Made by a program: the position numbers and the translations under genes. From Novosphingobium guangzhouense (GTDB lineage: Bacteria > Pseudomonadota > Alphaproteobacteria > Sphingomonadales > Sphingomonadaceae), in NCBI RefSeq assembly GCF_002896965.1, contig NZ_LYMM01000029.1:186001-250000 (forward strand): DNA of 64,000 nt, in the 5' to 3' direction. Numbering within the stretch: position 1 is the first letter of the stretch; each line of letters starts with the position of its first letter. Under the pieces are notes generated by a model. It had not been told where the DNA came from. It was given only the letters and a program-made list of their open reading frames with translations, and did no database searches. Of the stretch, positions 9,188 through 21,987 are shown piece by piece.

Positions 9188-9733
9188 TCAGGACGCCGCA
9201 GCGGCTTCGCCGGTCACTTCCGCAGGAGTAGGCGTCGCTGCCACAGCCGCTTTCAATTCTTCTGGGCGCAGGGCACCGGGGGCCGGGCCCATGTCTTCGG
9301 CATCGACGATACGGTCGGTGCCTGACTTCACGAATTCATCGCGTGTCGACGGACGCAGATCAGGGCGACCTGCCATGATGCCCATCTTGATCCGGCACAT
9401 GGCATACTGGGTCTCGTCCGCTTCAACCTCAAGGGCGAGAACGTCCTTGGCTTCGCTCTTGACTGTGTATTCGTGACGTCCGGGCTCAGTCACCAGAACG
9501 AAATAGCGCCCCGACCCCAGGGAACTGATCTTCTGGCCGTTTTCATTGACTGCACATCCCATCGCGGCGCCCATGATGGTGCCGGTCCGGTAAAATACGA
9601 TCTGTCCCTTGCCGGCCGGCGGCGCAGGAATTGCGACAGGCGCGCTGTCCTCAGCCGCAAGAGCAGGCCCGCCAACAGGCGCCAACGCTGCTGCAGCCAG
9701 GATAGTCAACGAAACAGGAATCTTGCGCATCAT
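9188..9733 (-). CDS. DUF2846-type secreted protein
   Basis: A 181-residue exported protein. An N-terminal signal peptide (MMRKIPVSLTILAAAALAPVGGPALA, cut after ALA) is followed by a proline-rich stretch. The core GKGQIVFYRTG...GRYFVLVTEPGRHEYTV matches the DUF2846 pattern. The frame is open further upstream, but the double ATG at 9728-9733 has a good AAAGGT site and leaves a clean signal peptide. It starts only 5 bases after the stop of the next secreted-protein gene, so the two form an operon. Function is unknown; the envelope is its likely location. Confidence 0.82.
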   Translation of the reverse strand: MMRKIPVSLTILAAAALAPVGGPALAAEDSAPVAIPAPPAGKGQIVFYRTGTIMGAAMGCAVNENGQKISSLGSGRYFVLVTEPGRHEYTVKSEAKDVLALEVEADETQYAMCRIKMGIMAGRPDLRPSTRDEFVKSGTDRIVDAEDMGPAPGALRPEELKAAVAATPTPAEVTGEAAAAS

Positions 9734-9738
9734 GACCT

Positions 9739-10335
9739 TTACCTTTTCTCGAGGTCGGTTGGTTGAATTGTGGCTGGAGAAGGCGACGGCACGGCTCCGG
9801 CGATTTTCGCCCATGCCAATGTGCCCTTTGCATACGTCACGTTTCGCCCGGAAATGGCGAAGCCAATGAGGCCGATCGGAAGCATCGACGCCGCTGAGAC
9901 GGCATTGACTACATTGACGGTGCCGATCGCCCCTGCACCTGCAGCGGAAAAATTCATCGAGCGAAGCTTCAGTCGCTGACCACAAGCATCGATCCAGCGT
10001 GCCGCAAGCACAAGTTCACCGGGCGTTCCGCTGCCGCCAGCCTTCTTCGCATGAACGACTTCGCCCAGTCCCTTTGCCCCAGCCGGAACGATTTCCACGC
10101 CATCGATCACGATCGCTTCGGCTAGCCGGATCGGGAAAGCATCGAGAGAGTGGCTGGTCGCACTGCCGAGATCGGCCGATATTTCGATACGAACCGGGGT
10201 GAGCGCAGGGATGGCGCGTTCGCACGCTGATGACGAAACGGCAGGCACGGGAAAAACCGCCCCCCGCTGCTGCGCATAAGCAGGAAAAACCGCACAGCAG
10301 GACGCCGCGACTACTATGCCGGCAAACGAGCGCAA
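9739..10335 (-). CDS. Secreted protein of unknown function
   Basis: A 198-residue protein with a signal peptide (MRSFAGIVVAASCCAVFPAYA). The rest is beta-rich (LTPVRIEISADLGSATSHSLDAFPIRLAEAIVIDGVEIVPAGAKG), reminiscent of proteins sensing or coating the envelope, with a hydrophobic glycine-rich stretch near residues 150-165. No catalytic motif is seen. It is the first gene of a two-gene operon with the DUF2846 protein. Confidence 0.75.
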   Translation of the reverse strand: MRSFAGIVVAASCCAVFPAYAQQRGAVFPVPAVSSSACERAIPALTPVRIEISADLGSATSHSLDAFPIRLAEAIVIDGVEIVPAGAKGLGEVVHAKKAGGSGTPGELVLAARWIDACGQRLKLRSMNFSAAGAGAIGTVNVVNAVSAASMLPIGLIGFAISGRNVTYAKGTLAWAKIAGAVPSPSPATIQPTDLEKR

Positions 10336-10441
10336 GATAACCCCCGAGATCAGGCGCCCCCCGCGCCGTCAATGCTCGATGAATGTCAAATCCTGCAATT
10401 CAGGCAAGTGAAATGTTTGTATCACCAGGGCAGTGATGATC

Positions 10442-12256
10442 TCACTCCTCTTCGAACAGCCCTGCTAGCTGTTCGATCATCGTGCCGCCAAGCTGTTCGG
10501 CGTCCATGATCGTCACTGCGCGGCGGTAGTAACGGGTCACGTCATGGCCGATGCCGATCGCGACGAGCTGGACCGGAGACTTGCTCTCGATCCATTCGAT
10601 CACGCGGCGCAGGTGGGCTTCCAGATAACCCGCCGAGTTTACCGAAAGGGTCGAATCGTCCACCGGTGCGCCGTCGGAGATGACCATCAGGATGCGACGG
10701 TCTTCCTGACGCGCCAGCATACGGTTGTGCGCCCAGAGCAGCGCCTCACCGTCGATGTTTTCCTTGAGCAGCCCCTCGCGCATCATCAGGCCGAGGTTCT
10801 TCTTGGCGCGGCGCCAGGGCTCGTCGGCCTTCTTGTAGACGATGTGGCGCAAGTCGTTGAGGCGGCCGGGGTGTGCTGGCTTGCCGCTGGCCAGCCAGCT
10901 TTCGCGACTTTGCCCGCCCTTCCACGCGCGGGTGGTGAAGCCCAGGATCTCCACTTTCACGCCGCAGCGCTCCAGCGTGCGGGCCAGCACGTCCGCGCTG
11001 ATCGCCGCGATCGAGATGGGTCGCCCGCGCATGGAGCCCGAGTTGTCGAGCAGCAAGGTGACGACGGTGTCCTTGAACTCCACGTCGCGCTCGATCTTGT
11101 AGGACAGCGACTGCCCCGGCGAGACGACCACGCGGGCAAGGCGCGCGGCATCGAGCAGCCCCTCTTCCTGATCGAAGTCCCACGAACGGTTCTGCTGCGC
11201 CATGAGACGGCGCTGCAGACGGTTGGCGAGCCGGGTCACCACGCCCTGCAGGCCCTTGAGTTGCGCATCCAGATAGGCGCGCAGGCGGGTCAGTTCCTCC
11301 TCGTCGCACAAGTCGGAGGCGCCGACGACTTCGTCGAACTGAGTGGTGTATTCCTTGTAGTCGAAGCTGTCGGGAATGTCGGTCCAAGGGCGGTTCGGAC
11401 GGACGGGAAGCATGCCCTCCTCGCCTTCCTGACCGTCTTCGCCTTCCTCCATATCGTCCGAGGTTTCGCCTTCGGCCTCGCTTTCGCCCTCGTCGTCGCC
11501 GGACGAGGGTTCGGCGGCCATTTCGGCGGGCTGCTGGTCCTGCCCCTGCTCGCCGCCTTCTTCCTGCTCCTCGGTTTCTTCCTCGCCGTCCATGTCTTCC
11601 ATGTCGGTGGGTTCCTGCGGGATTTCCTCCGCACGGGTCAGTTCGAGGTGCTGCAGCATGTCGAGCGACAGGCTCTGGAATGCCTTCTGGTCTTCCAGCG
11701 AGTGCGCCAGCGCATCGAAATCGCCGCCCGCCTTGCGCTCGATCCACTTGCGGACCATTTCCACGCCGGGGCGCGCAACTTCGGGGATTTCCTGCCCCGT
11801 CAGACGCTCACGCAAAAGCAGCGCCAGCGCGGCCGGGACAGGCACGGCATCGGGCGTTTCCGCGCGGGCGATAGGGTCCGAGCCAATCCGGGTGAGCAGC
11901 GCCGCATCGAGATTGTCGCGCATGCCGTCATACGCGTTCGCGCCCAGCGCTTCATAACGGACCATCTCCACCGCATCGAACGCCGCGCGCGCGGTGGGGT
12001 CGGCGGGAGAATTGCGCATGTGCAGCTTGTCATCGTGATGACGAAGCTTGAGCGCGAAGCTGTCTGCAAACCCGCGCGCCTGCATCGCGGCGGCGCGCGG
12101 AAGGCTGCGGCCGGGCATCGGCACCCGGAAAGTGCTGCCGGTCGAACTGGGCGCATCTGCGGTCCAGTTCACTTCGATCTCCGCCTCCTGCGCAATGGCG
12201 CGCGAGGCGCCGGCGAGGACGGACTTGAAGCGGTCTGCTGGGGATTCGTCGGACAT
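10442..12256 (-). CDS. cobT: Cobaltochelatase CobT-type subunit
   Basis: A 604-residue CobT-like protein. CobT forms the AAA-type CobST chaperone that drives CobN to insert cobalt into hydrogenobyrinic diamide in aerobic B12 synthesis. A very acidic linker (many D/E between about residues 215 and 285) separates an alpha-helical N-terminal region from the C-terminal von Willebrand A domain. That domain has the MIDAS motif [13 protein letters not shown] and the ATDIM-like [11 protein letters not shown]. No cobS or cobN gene lies next to it here. CobT orphans occur in alphaproteobacteria that may not make B12 themselves, so the pathway role is uncertain. Confidence 0.92.
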   Translation of the reverse strand: MSDESPADRFKSVLAGASRAIAQEAEIEVNWTADAPSSTGSTFRVPMPGRSLPRAAAMQARGFADSFALKLRHHDDKLHMRNSPADPTARAAFDAVEMVRYEALGANAYDGMRDNLDAALLTRIGSDPIARAETPDAVPVPAALALLLRERLTGQEIPEVARPGVEMVRKWIERKAGGDFDALAHSLEDQKAFQSLSLDMLQHLELTRAEEIPQEPTDMEDMDGEEETEEQEEGGEQGQDQQPAEMAAEPSSGDDEGESEAEGETSDDMEEGEDGQEGEEGMLPVRPNRPWTDIPDSFDYKEYTTQFDEVVGASDLCDEEELTRLRAYLDAQLKGLQGVVTRLANRLQRRLMAQQNRSWDFDQEEGLLDAARLARVVVSPGQSLSYKIERDVEFKDTVVTLLLDNSGSMRGRPISIAAISADVLARTLERCGVKVEILGFTTRAWKGGQSRESWLASGKPAHPGRLNDLRHIVYKKADEPWRRAKKNLGLMMREGLLKENIDGEALLWAHNRMLARQEDRRILMVISDGAPVDDSTLSVNSAGYLEAHLRRVIEWIESKSPVQLVAIGIGHDVTRYYRRAVTIMDAEQLGGTMIEQLAGLFEEE

Positions 12257-12362
12257 CGCAGGAACGCCTAGCGCATAGCGGCGGCGGGCTCAAATGGGCG
12301 ATGTGAGAACGGCAAAAATGCGCCGGCAGCAGACGGGGCTTCATCGTGCCCTGCCTGCCGGG

Positions 12363-12436
12363 GCTTCGACAGGCTCAGCCTGAGCGGAATCAAGAGGGTT
12401 TAGCCCTGCTTCCGCCCATGCCGAGCCTGTCGAAAG
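12363..12436. repeat. Extragenic palindrome, copy 1
   Basis: TTCGACAGGCTC at 12365-12376 is inverted as GAGCCTGTCGAA at 12423-12434, with TGAGCGG next to the first arm. It lies between cobT and the transaldolase-like gene, just past the latter's stop. A related element is at 13241-13314. Sphingomonads commonly carry many such intergenic copies. Confidence 0.7.
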
Positions 12437-12442
12437 ATCAGG

Positions 12443-13093
12443 TCAGATCGACTGGCCGGTCTTCGCCCAGTCGGCCAGGAAGCCTTCGATGCCCTTTTCG
12501 GTCAGGACGTGCTTGAACAGGCCCTTGATGACGGCGGGCGGCGCGGTCATCACGTCGGCGCCGATACGGGCCGCTTCGAGCACGTGGACCGAATGGCGCA
12601 CCGAGGCGACAAGGATTTCGGTGGCGAAGTTGTAGTTGTCGTAGATCAGGCGGATATCGCTGATCAGGCCCATGCCGTCGAAGCCGTTGTCGTCGTGACG
12701 GCCGACGAAGGGCGACACGAACGTCGCGCCCGCCTTGGCGGCCAGCAGCGCCTGATTGGCCGAGAAGCACAGCGTCACATTGACCATGGTGCCTTCGCCC
12801 GTCAGCGCCTTGCAAGTCTTTAGGCCATCGATGGTGAGCGGCACCTTGATGCAGACGTTGTCGGCGATCTTGCGCAGGATTTCAGCCTCGCGCATCATGC
12901 CGGCGTGGTCGAGCGCGACGACTTCGGCGCTGACGGGGCCGGTGGTGAGCTTGCAGATTTCTGCGGTGACTTCCATGAAGTCACGGCCCGACTTGGCGAT
13001 CAGGCTGGGGTTGGTGGTGACGCCATCGAGCAGGCCGGTGTCGGCCAGTTCCTTGATATCGGCGATTTCGGCGGTGTCTGCGAAAAACTTCAT
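12443..13093 (-). CDS. fsa: Transaldolase-like / fructose-6-phosphate aldolase
   Basis: A 216-residue class I aldolase of the small transaldolase (TalC/Fsa) type. [10 protein letters not shown] at the start is the family signature, with [11 protein letters not shown], the Schiff-base lysine in NVCIKVPLT near residue 84 and [11 protein letters not shown] in mid-protein. The frame is open 41 residues further upstream without similarity, so the ATG at 13091-13093 is used. Members act as transaldolases in the pentose phosphate pathway or as fructose-6-phosphate aldolases; the sequence alone does not decide between them. Confidence 0.9.
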   Translation of the reverse strand: MKFFADTAEIADIKELADTGLLDGVTTNPSLIAKSGRDFMEVTAEICKLTTGPVSAEVVALDHAGMMREAEILRKIADNVCIKVPLTIDGLKTCKALTGEGTMVNVTLCFSANQALLAAKAGATFVSPFVGRHDDNGFDGMGLISDIRLIYDNYNFATEILVASVRHSVHVLEAARIGADVMTAPPAVIKGLFKHVLTEKGIEGFLADWAKTGQSI

Positions 13094-13240
13094 GGCGTGA
13101 ATATCCTGAGCGGTGCCGCGACAAGGGCGGCGATAGATCTTGTGCGATCGTTCCCGGGCGGTCGGTCCCAGGCGATTCTGGCCGCCCCTATAAGGAATGC
13201 GCAGCGCCGGGGCCACCCGTGTTAGCGCCCGGCGCGCGGC

Positions 13241-13314
13241 GGCTTCGACGGGCTCAGGGTGAGCGGCGGCAGGGTGAACTTCGCGGCATCCCTCAGGCTG
13301 AGGTTGTCGAAGCC
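13241..13314. repeat. Extragenic palindrome, copy 2
   Basis: GGCTTCGACGGGCTCAGG at 13241-13258 followed by TGAGCGG is inverted at 13291-13314 (CTCAGGCTGAGG then GTCGAAGCC). The outer arms GGCTTCGAC and GTCGAAGCC (13306-13314) are perfect complements. The consensus matches copy 1 at 12363-12436. It ends 4 bases before the stop of the DUF4197 gene. Confidence 0.7.
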
Positions 13315-13317
13315 CTC

Positions 13318-14013
13318 CTACAGCGCGCTTGCCGCCTTCAGCGCCGCGATCAGGCCCGCATCGTGGGTACTTTCGGGATGGGCGCGAATATCGGCTTCCT
13401 GCGCACCGATCTCGTACCAGATGGCGTTATCCGCTTCGAGCGCGAGGGCGTGAGCGGCATCGGCCATGTTCACGCCGGCCAGCGCACTGACGGCGGTATT
13501 GAGGATGGGGTCTTCCGCCACCCGCATTACCCGGTCCAGTTCGGGGATCATAACGTTGACAAGGCCCGATCCCATCGACTGGCGCAGGAACGTGGTCGCC
13601 GCCGTATCGCCGCCGCGCAGCAACGCCAGCGCGTCAGTCACCGTCAGGGAGCGCACTGCATCATAGACCAGCGGCGCTGCCACGCGGGCGCCGTCTTCCG
13701 CCACGCGGTTCAGTTCGCGCTGCAGCTTTTCCTTGAACAACGGCGAGCGGAACACCTTCTGCGCCACCGAACCGGGACGCCCGAACAGCACCGGCAGATT
13801 GATCCGGGCGACCTGGCTGTCCCAGAAACCGTCCGGCTGCGTCAACCGTGCGAATGCGCGCTGGCTGGAAAGCATCAGCAGGCTTTCGATCAGGTCCGTC
13901 TGGCTGGGCCGCCCGATCGTGGCGCACCCCGGCAGGGCCAGCGCCCCGGTGGCAAGAAACCCTGCAAGAACCGCACGCCTTCCCGTCATTTCCATACCCG
14001 ATCCCCCATTCAT
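13318..14013 (-). CDS. DUF4197-family lipoprotein
   Basis: A 231-residue protein with a lipoprotein signal: [19 protein letters not shown], the cysteine of LPGC being the predicted lipidation site. The twin-arginine-like RR precedes the hydrophobic stretch. The remainder ([21 protein letters not shown]...LPVLFGRPG...FLRQSM) matches the DUF4197 family, a periplasmic all-helical group of unknown function. The start may be MEMTG, 6 residues in. It is divergent from priA. Confidence 0.85.
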   Translation of the reverse strand: MNGGSGMEMTGRRAVLAGFLATGALALPGCATIGRPSQTDLIESLLMLSSQRAFARLTQPDGFWDSQVARINLPVLFGRPGSVAQKVFRSPLFKEKLQRELNRVAEDGARVAAPLVYDAVRSLTVTDALALLRGGDTAATTFLRQSMGSGLVNVMIPELDRVMRVAEDPILNTAVSALAGVNMADAAHALALEADNAIWYEIGAQEADIRAHPESTHDAGLIAALKAASAL

Positions 14014-14092
14014 CGTCCGCGACTCCTTTAATGGCCCCTGAAATTATGGCCCGACTTCACGAAAGCCTCTGCCCGCGCCTATATGAACGCCA

Positions 14093-16258
14093 ATGCAACG
14101 TGTCCGACTCCTCGTGTTCAATGCCGCGCTCGGCGTTCTCGACTATCGTGTGCCAGAGGGGATGACGATCGAATTCGGATCGATCGTGGTGGCCCCGCTC
14201 GGCCCGCGTCAAGTGCTTGGCATCGTGTGGGAAGCGGAACGCCTGAGCACGCAGGAAGTGCCTGAATCGAAACTGCGACCGCTGCTTGGGGCGATGCCGG
14301 CGCCGCCGATCTCGGAGCGCCTGCGCCGACTGATCGAATGGACCGCCGATTACTACTGCGCGCCGCTATCGTCGGTGGCGCGCATGGCGCTGGGCAGCAT
14401 CTCGGCCCTTCGCGGCGGCGGCACGACGACGGAATATCGCCTGACCGGGGCGGAACCCGCCCGCCTCACACCGCAACGCGCCGCCGCGCTCGATGCGCTG
14501 CAAGGCGAACAGGGATCAATCCGCGAACTGGCCGAACTGGCCAGCGTTTCCGACGGCGTACTGCGCGGGATGGTGGGCGCGGGGCTGCTGGAAGCGGTGA
14601 CGGTCGATCTCGACCGCCCCTACCCTCCTGCCCGCCCGGAATTCGCGCAGCCGACCCTGAGCGAGCTGCAACAGGATGCCGCTGACATTTTCATAGATGC
14701 CGTGCGCGCCGAAAAGTTCGCGCCCTTCCTACTCGACGGCGTCACCGGCTCGGGCAAGACCGAATGCTACTTCGAAGCTGTCGCTGAGGCACTCAGACGC
14801 GGGCGGCAAGTGCTGGTGCTGCTTCCCGAAATCGCGCTGACCGAGAATTTCCTGCGCCGCTTCGAACATCGCTTCGGGGTGCCGCCGATCCTGTGGCACT
14901 CCTCGCTCAAGTCCAGCGAGCGGCGGCGGGCCTGGCGGGCGATCGCCGGCGGCACCGCGCAAGTGGTTGTCGGCGCCCGCAGCGCCCTGTTCCTGCCTTA
15001 CGCCAACCTTGGGCTCATCGTCGTCGACGAGGCGCACGAAATCTCGTTCAAGCAGGACGATGGCGTGCGCTACAACGCCCGCGACGTTGCCGTGATGCGC
15101 GCCAAGTTCGAGGGGCTGCCGGTGGTACTGGCCAGCGCCACGCCCGCGCTTGAAACGATGCAGCTGGCCGAAGCAGGGGTCTATCGCAAGATAGACCTGC
15201 CATCGCGCTTCGGCGGCGCGCAGCTGCCCGACATCCGCGTCCTCGACCTGCGGGAAGAAGCGCCGGAGCGCGGACGGTGGCTGGCGCCCAAACTGGTCGA
15301 TGCGCTTAAGGACCGGCTGGCGAAGGGCGAACAGTCGCTGCTGTTCCTCAACCGGCGCGGCTATGCTCCGCTTACGCTGTGCCGCAACTGCGGCTACCGC
15401 TTCCAGTGCCCGAACTGCACTGCATGGCTGGTGGAGCATCGGTTCTCGAAGCGGCTGGCCTGCCACCACTGCGGCCACGAAACCCCGGTGCCCGAAGCTT
15501 GCCCCGAATGCGGCACCGGCGACTGCCTTGTCGCCTGTGGCCCCGGCGTCGAGCGGATCGCGGACGAAGTGGCCGAAATCCTGCCGGAAGCACGCACCGC
15601 CCTCGTCACCTCGGACACGATGAACAGCCCCCATGCGGTGGGCGAATTCGTGGCGATGGCGGAAAACAAGGCTGTCGATGTGATCATCGGCACCCAACTG
15701 GTGACCAAGGGCTACCACTTTCCCGAACTCACCCTTGTCGGCGTGGTCGATGCCGACCTCGGCCTCGAAGGCGGGGACTTGCGCGCCGGAGAGCGCACCT
15801 ATCAGCAGATCGCACAGGTCGCCGGTCGTGCCGGGCGCGGAGAGAAGCCGGGCGAAGTCCTGATCCAGACGCGCCACCCGGAGGCCGCGGTGATCGCCGC
15901 GCTCGCCAACGGTGATCGCGATGCCTTCTACGCCGCCGAAACCGAAGCCCGCCGCGATGCCGGCGCCCCCCCGTTCGGTCGCTGGGCGGCGATCATCGTC
16001 AGCTCCGAAGACCAGTCCGAAGCGCTCTCGGCCGCCCGCGCCATCGGCGGCACCGCCCCCAACCTGCCCGACATGCTCGTCCTTGGCCCCGCACCCGCGC
16101 CGCTGTCCCTGCTGCGCGGACGGCACCGCTTCCGCCTGCTCATCAATGCGCGCCGGTCTGCCGAACTGCAAAAGACGATACGGGAATGGTTGGGGCCGCT
16201 GGAATTTCCTCGCGGGGTGCGTGTAAACATCGACATCGACCCTTATTCCTTCGTGTGA
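14093..16258 (+). CDS. priA: Primosomal protein N' (PriA helicase)
   Basis: PriA restarts stalled replication forks by loading DnaB through the primosome. The 721 residues show an N-terminal 3'-DNA-binding domain, the Walker A motif GVTGSGKTE near residue 220, the DEAH box VVDEAHEISFKQDDG, the SAT motif LASATPALE and helicase motif VI QVAGRAGRG. A zinc module has paired cysteines (CRNC, CPNC, CHHC, CPEC). All key residues are present and length is normal. Confidence 0.97.
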   Translation: MQRVRLLVFNAALGVLDYRVPEGMTIEFGSIVVAPLGPRQVLGIVWEAERLSTQEVPESKLRPLLGAMPAPPISERLRRLIEWTADYYCAPLSSVARMALGSISALRGGGTTTEYRLTGAEPARLTPQRAAALDALQGEQGSIRELAELASVSDGVLRGMVGAGLLEAVTVDLDRPYPPARPEFAQPTLSELQQDAADIFIDAVRAEKFAPFLLDGVTGSGKTECYFEAVAEALRRGRQVLVLLPEIALTENFLRRFEHRFGVPPILWHSSLKSSERRRAWRAIAGGTAQVVVGARSALFLPYANLGLIVVDEAHEISFKQDDGVRYNARDVAVMRAKFEGLPVVLASATPALETMQLAEAGVYRKIDLPSRFGGAQLPDIRVLDLREEAPERGRWLAPKLVDALKDRLAKGEQSLLFLNRRGYAPLTLCRNCGYRFQCPNCTAWLVEHRFSKRLACHHCGHETPVPEACPECGTGDCLVACGPGVERIADEVAEILPEARTALVTSDTMNSPHAVGEFVAMAENKAVDVIIGTQLVTKGYHFPELTLVGVVDADLGLEGGDLRAGERTYQQIAQVAGRAGRGEKPGEVLIQTRHPEAAVIAALANGDRDAFYAAETEARRDAGAPPFGRWAAIIVSSEDQSEALSAARAIGGTAPNLPDMLVLGPAPAPLSLLRGRHRFRLLINARRSAELQKTIREWLGPLEFPRGVRVNIDIDPYSFV

Positions 16259-16753
16259 GCGCGCGCTCGAGGGCTTATTGGTGTGCCTGGGTGCCAGTTG
16301 GGTGCCGTTAGGTGCCGCTTGCGTGCACGCAAAATCTCCGCCGTGCGAAGAGAGCGCCCATAAGCCCGGCATCGCAGGCATTCCCGGCAAGACAATATAT
16401 CGCATAGGCGGTTCCACCGTCGAACCCGTCGCGCCCAGCCACGACGCAGGCCGATCATATTGCCCGCACCACCGTAAAACAGCGCCGCGCAAGCGCGCAT
16501 TGCTGCGCCGATTCGGTAAACCCCTGCAATACCGGGGCTCAAGTTCATACCGGGCATTGCACACCGCATCGCAGGAACGCACCTCGGCGCTTGCTTTTAA
16601 ACCGCTTACCTGTCCTTTGTCCCCAGAGCCAAAGGGGCACCTTGCGTTGTAACGGTATCGTCGCTATGCGCGCCCCGTCAGCGGGCTGGGGGAGCACGCT
16701 GTGCTGCTGCGCCCCCGACCCGAACCCACCTGCGATGTAAGGATAGGACAGGC
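16259..16753. other. Intergenic region upstream of the ATP synthase operon
   Basis: 495 bases without a convincing gene. At 16280-16320 an imperfect tandem repeat of about 10 bases (GGTGCC followed by four variable bases) occurs four times. A short inverted pair CCTTTG/CAAAGG lies at 16614-16635. The rest should hold the atpH promoter and leader, but no hexamer pair is strong enough to call. Open frames across it have no recognisable protein character. Confidence 0.5.
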
Positions 16754-18851
<2,098 letters not shown>

Positions 18852-18866
18852 GTTTGATGTGATCCC

Positions 18867-18903
18867 ACCGCCCGAGCCTGTCCATCTGGACGAGCCGGGC
18901 GGT
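18867..18903 (+). other. Intercistronic stem-loop between atpA and atpG
   Basis: ACCGCCCG (18867-18874) pairs with CGGGCGGT (18896-18903), and inside it GTCCA (18880-18884) pairs with TGGAC (18887-18891). There is no T-run. It sits just before the atpG ribosome binding site, so it may tune message stability or relative expression rather than end transcription. Confidence 0.6.
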
Positions 18904-18918
18904 TAACGGAGGAAACGA

Positions 18919-19794
18919 GTGGCTTCGCTCAAGGAACTCAAGGGCCGCATCAACTCGGTCAAATCGACCCAGAAGATCACCAAGGCCAAGCAGATGGTCG
19001 CAGCGGCCAAGCTGCGCAAGGCGCAGGCCGCCGCCGAAGACGCGCGTCCCTATGCCAGCCGTCTGGCGGAAGTGATGGGCTCGCTCGCCTCGAAGATCAC
19101 CGTCTCCGAGAACAGCCCCAAGCTGCTGGCCGGCACCGGTAGCGACAAAGTGCACCTGCTGGTCGTCGCGAACTCGGATAAGGGTCTGTGCGGCGCGTTC
19201 AACTCGAACATCGTCAAGGCAGCTCTCGCCAAGGCGCGCGAACTGGAAGCGCAGGGCAAGACCGTTCTGTTCTACCTCGTGGGCCGCAAGGGCCGCGCGG
19301 TGATCCGCCGTGAACACCCTACGCAGATTGCCCATATGTTCGATACTTCGGACGTGCGTAACCCCGGTTACGACGAAGCCGAGCGCGTCGCTGACGAACT
19401 CGTCGCGATGTACGAGGCGGGCAAGTTCGACGTGGCGCACCTGTTCTACTCGAAGTTCCGCTCGGCACTGCTGCAGGAACCGACCGACCAGCAGATCATC
19501 CCGGTTCCGGCACCCAAGGCTGCTGTGCAGACCGCCGATGCCGTCACCGAATATGAGCCCGATGAGGAAGAAATCCTCGCCGCCCTGCTGCCGCGCTATC
19601 TGAAGACCCAGCTCTTCGGCGCGCTGCTGGAGAACGCCGCATCCGAACAGGGTGCGTCGATGACGGCGATGGACAACGCCACGCGCAACGCGGGCGACCT
19701 CATCAAGAAGCTGACGATCGTCTACAACCGCACCCGCCAGGCTGCGATCACCACCGAACTCGTCGAAATCATCGCGGGCGCGGAAGCGCTCTAA
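18919..19794 (+). CDS. atpG: ATP synthase subunit gamma
   Basis: Central rotor shaft of F1. The 291 residues start with GTG after a strong GGAGGAAACGA site and read [36 protein letters not shown]. The C-terminal coiled coil has the family end [40 protein letters not shown]. About 40 residues of variable middle sequence include an acidic stretch ([15 protein letters not shown]). Length is normal. Confidence 0.98.
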   Translation: MASLKELKGRINSVKSTQKITKAKQMVAAAKLRKAQAAAEDARPYASRLAEVMGSLASKITVSENSPKLLAGTGSDKVHLLVVANSDKGLCGAFNSNIVKAALAKARELEAQGKTVLFYLVGRKGRAVIRREHPTQIAHMFDTSDVRNPGYDEAERVADELVAMYEAGKFDVAHLFYSKFRSALLQEPTDQQIIPVPAPKAAVQTADAVTEYEPDEEEILAALLPRYLKTQLFGALLENAASEQGASMTAMDNATRNAGDLIKKLTIVYNRTRQAAITTELVEIIAGAEAL

Positions 19795-21276
<1,482 letters not shown>

Positions 21277-21277
21277 G

Positions 21278-21535
21278 ATGCCCCTGCACTTCGAACTCGT
21301 CACGCCTGCGAAGCTGGTCCGTTCCGAGGACGTCCACATGGTGGTCGTCCCCGGCACCGAAGGCGAGTTCGGCGTGCTGGCGGGCCATGCGCCCTTCATG
21401 TCGACGATCGCCGACGGCGCGCTGAAGGTCTACCGGACCGAGAACGGCGCGCCTGAGGAAATCCGCATTACCGGCGGCTTTGCTGAAGTGGGTGACGCTG
21501 GCCTGACAGTGCTTGCCGAGCACGTCGAAGGCTGA
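21278..21535 (+). CDS. atpC: ATP synthase subunit epsilon, short form
   Basis: An 85-residue epsilon subunit starting [39 protein letters not shown]. It holds only the N-terminal beta-barrel domain. The C-terminal helical hairpin that inhibits ATP hydrolysis in longer (about 130-140 residue) epsilons is missing. Short epsilons are known in sphingomonads and other alphaproteobacteria, where the separate zeta subunit can inhibit F1. No zeta gene is in this window. The open frame extends upstream into atpD, but ATG 21278 is the family start. Confidence 0.95.
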   Translation: MPLHFELVTPAKLVRSEDVHMVVVPGTEGEFGVLAGHAPFMSTIADGALKVYRTENGAPEEIRITGGFAEVGDAGLTVLAEHVEG

Positions 21536-21560
21536 TCGTCGCTACAAACGGATCGAAAGG

Positions 21561-21590
21561 GCGTCGCCGGGAAACCGGCGGCGCTTTTTT
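21561..21590 (+). terminator. Intrinsic terminator of the ATP synthase operon
   Basis: A 10-base-pair GC stem (21561-21570 with 21575-21584, one G-T pair), GAAA tetraloop and a run of six T ending at 21590. It follows the atpC stop by 25 bases. Confidence 0.95.
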
Positions 21591-21604
21591 CGTATCGTAC
21601 CCGC

Positions 21605-21839
21605 CTATGGCGTGAGCTTGCGCAACGTCCATTGCATCGGCTCGCTACCGTCCAACCCGCGATTTCGGCGCGAAGCATCGAGGGATGGTCCTGCCATGTT
21701 CAGGCGTCCAGCATTCCTCACCCCATTCCTGTGCGTTTTCGCTCACCCACGACCCCGCCATCCAGTTCGGAAGCGCCAGCACGGCGGAAACTGCCGCGGC
21801 GGCAAGCGGCAGCACGCCCGTCATGCTCGTTCTTCTCAT
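21605..21839 (-). pseudogene. Decayed DUF6265-like gene with internal deletion and frameshift
   Basis: The frame starting at about 21839 reads MRRTSMTGVLPLAAAAVSAVLA (signal peptide) and then LPNWMAGSWVSENAQEWGEECWTPEHG, the start of a DUF6265-type protein. After HGRTI the frame breaks. In another frame the DNA continues LDASRRNRGLDGSEPMQWTLRKLTP and stops at 21605, which resembles the C-terminal end of the same family. The roughly 80-90 residues in between are missing, so there is a deletion plus at least one frameshift. Normal members are about 160 residues; this remnant is about 75. Confidence 0.6.
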
Positions 21840-21987
21840 GCGAATGGCAGCGCCAACATCGCACGCGCGCCCAGCGATGTACAGGCACCGGCCATTCGCC
21901 AAATGGTAAGATATTCTTGACTATGAAGACCGGCAATTTTGCGGGAAATTTCGATGTCTGGCTTACCGAGCACGTCAAAAATGCGTC

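Noticed and set aside
10544-12271. 575-codon plus-strand frame opposite cobT
   Set aside because: Long but antisense to cobT, rich in H/R and without motifs. It is the usual mirror frame of a GC-rich gene.
14729-16582. 617-codon minus-strand frame opposite priA
   Set aside because: Antisense to priA, no motif and too many Gly/Arg/Ala runs.
16278-16652. 124-codon frame in the region before atpH
   Set aside because: Low-complexity, Cys/Pro/Ser-rich with no ribosome binding site or family signature; it overlaps the tandem repeat.
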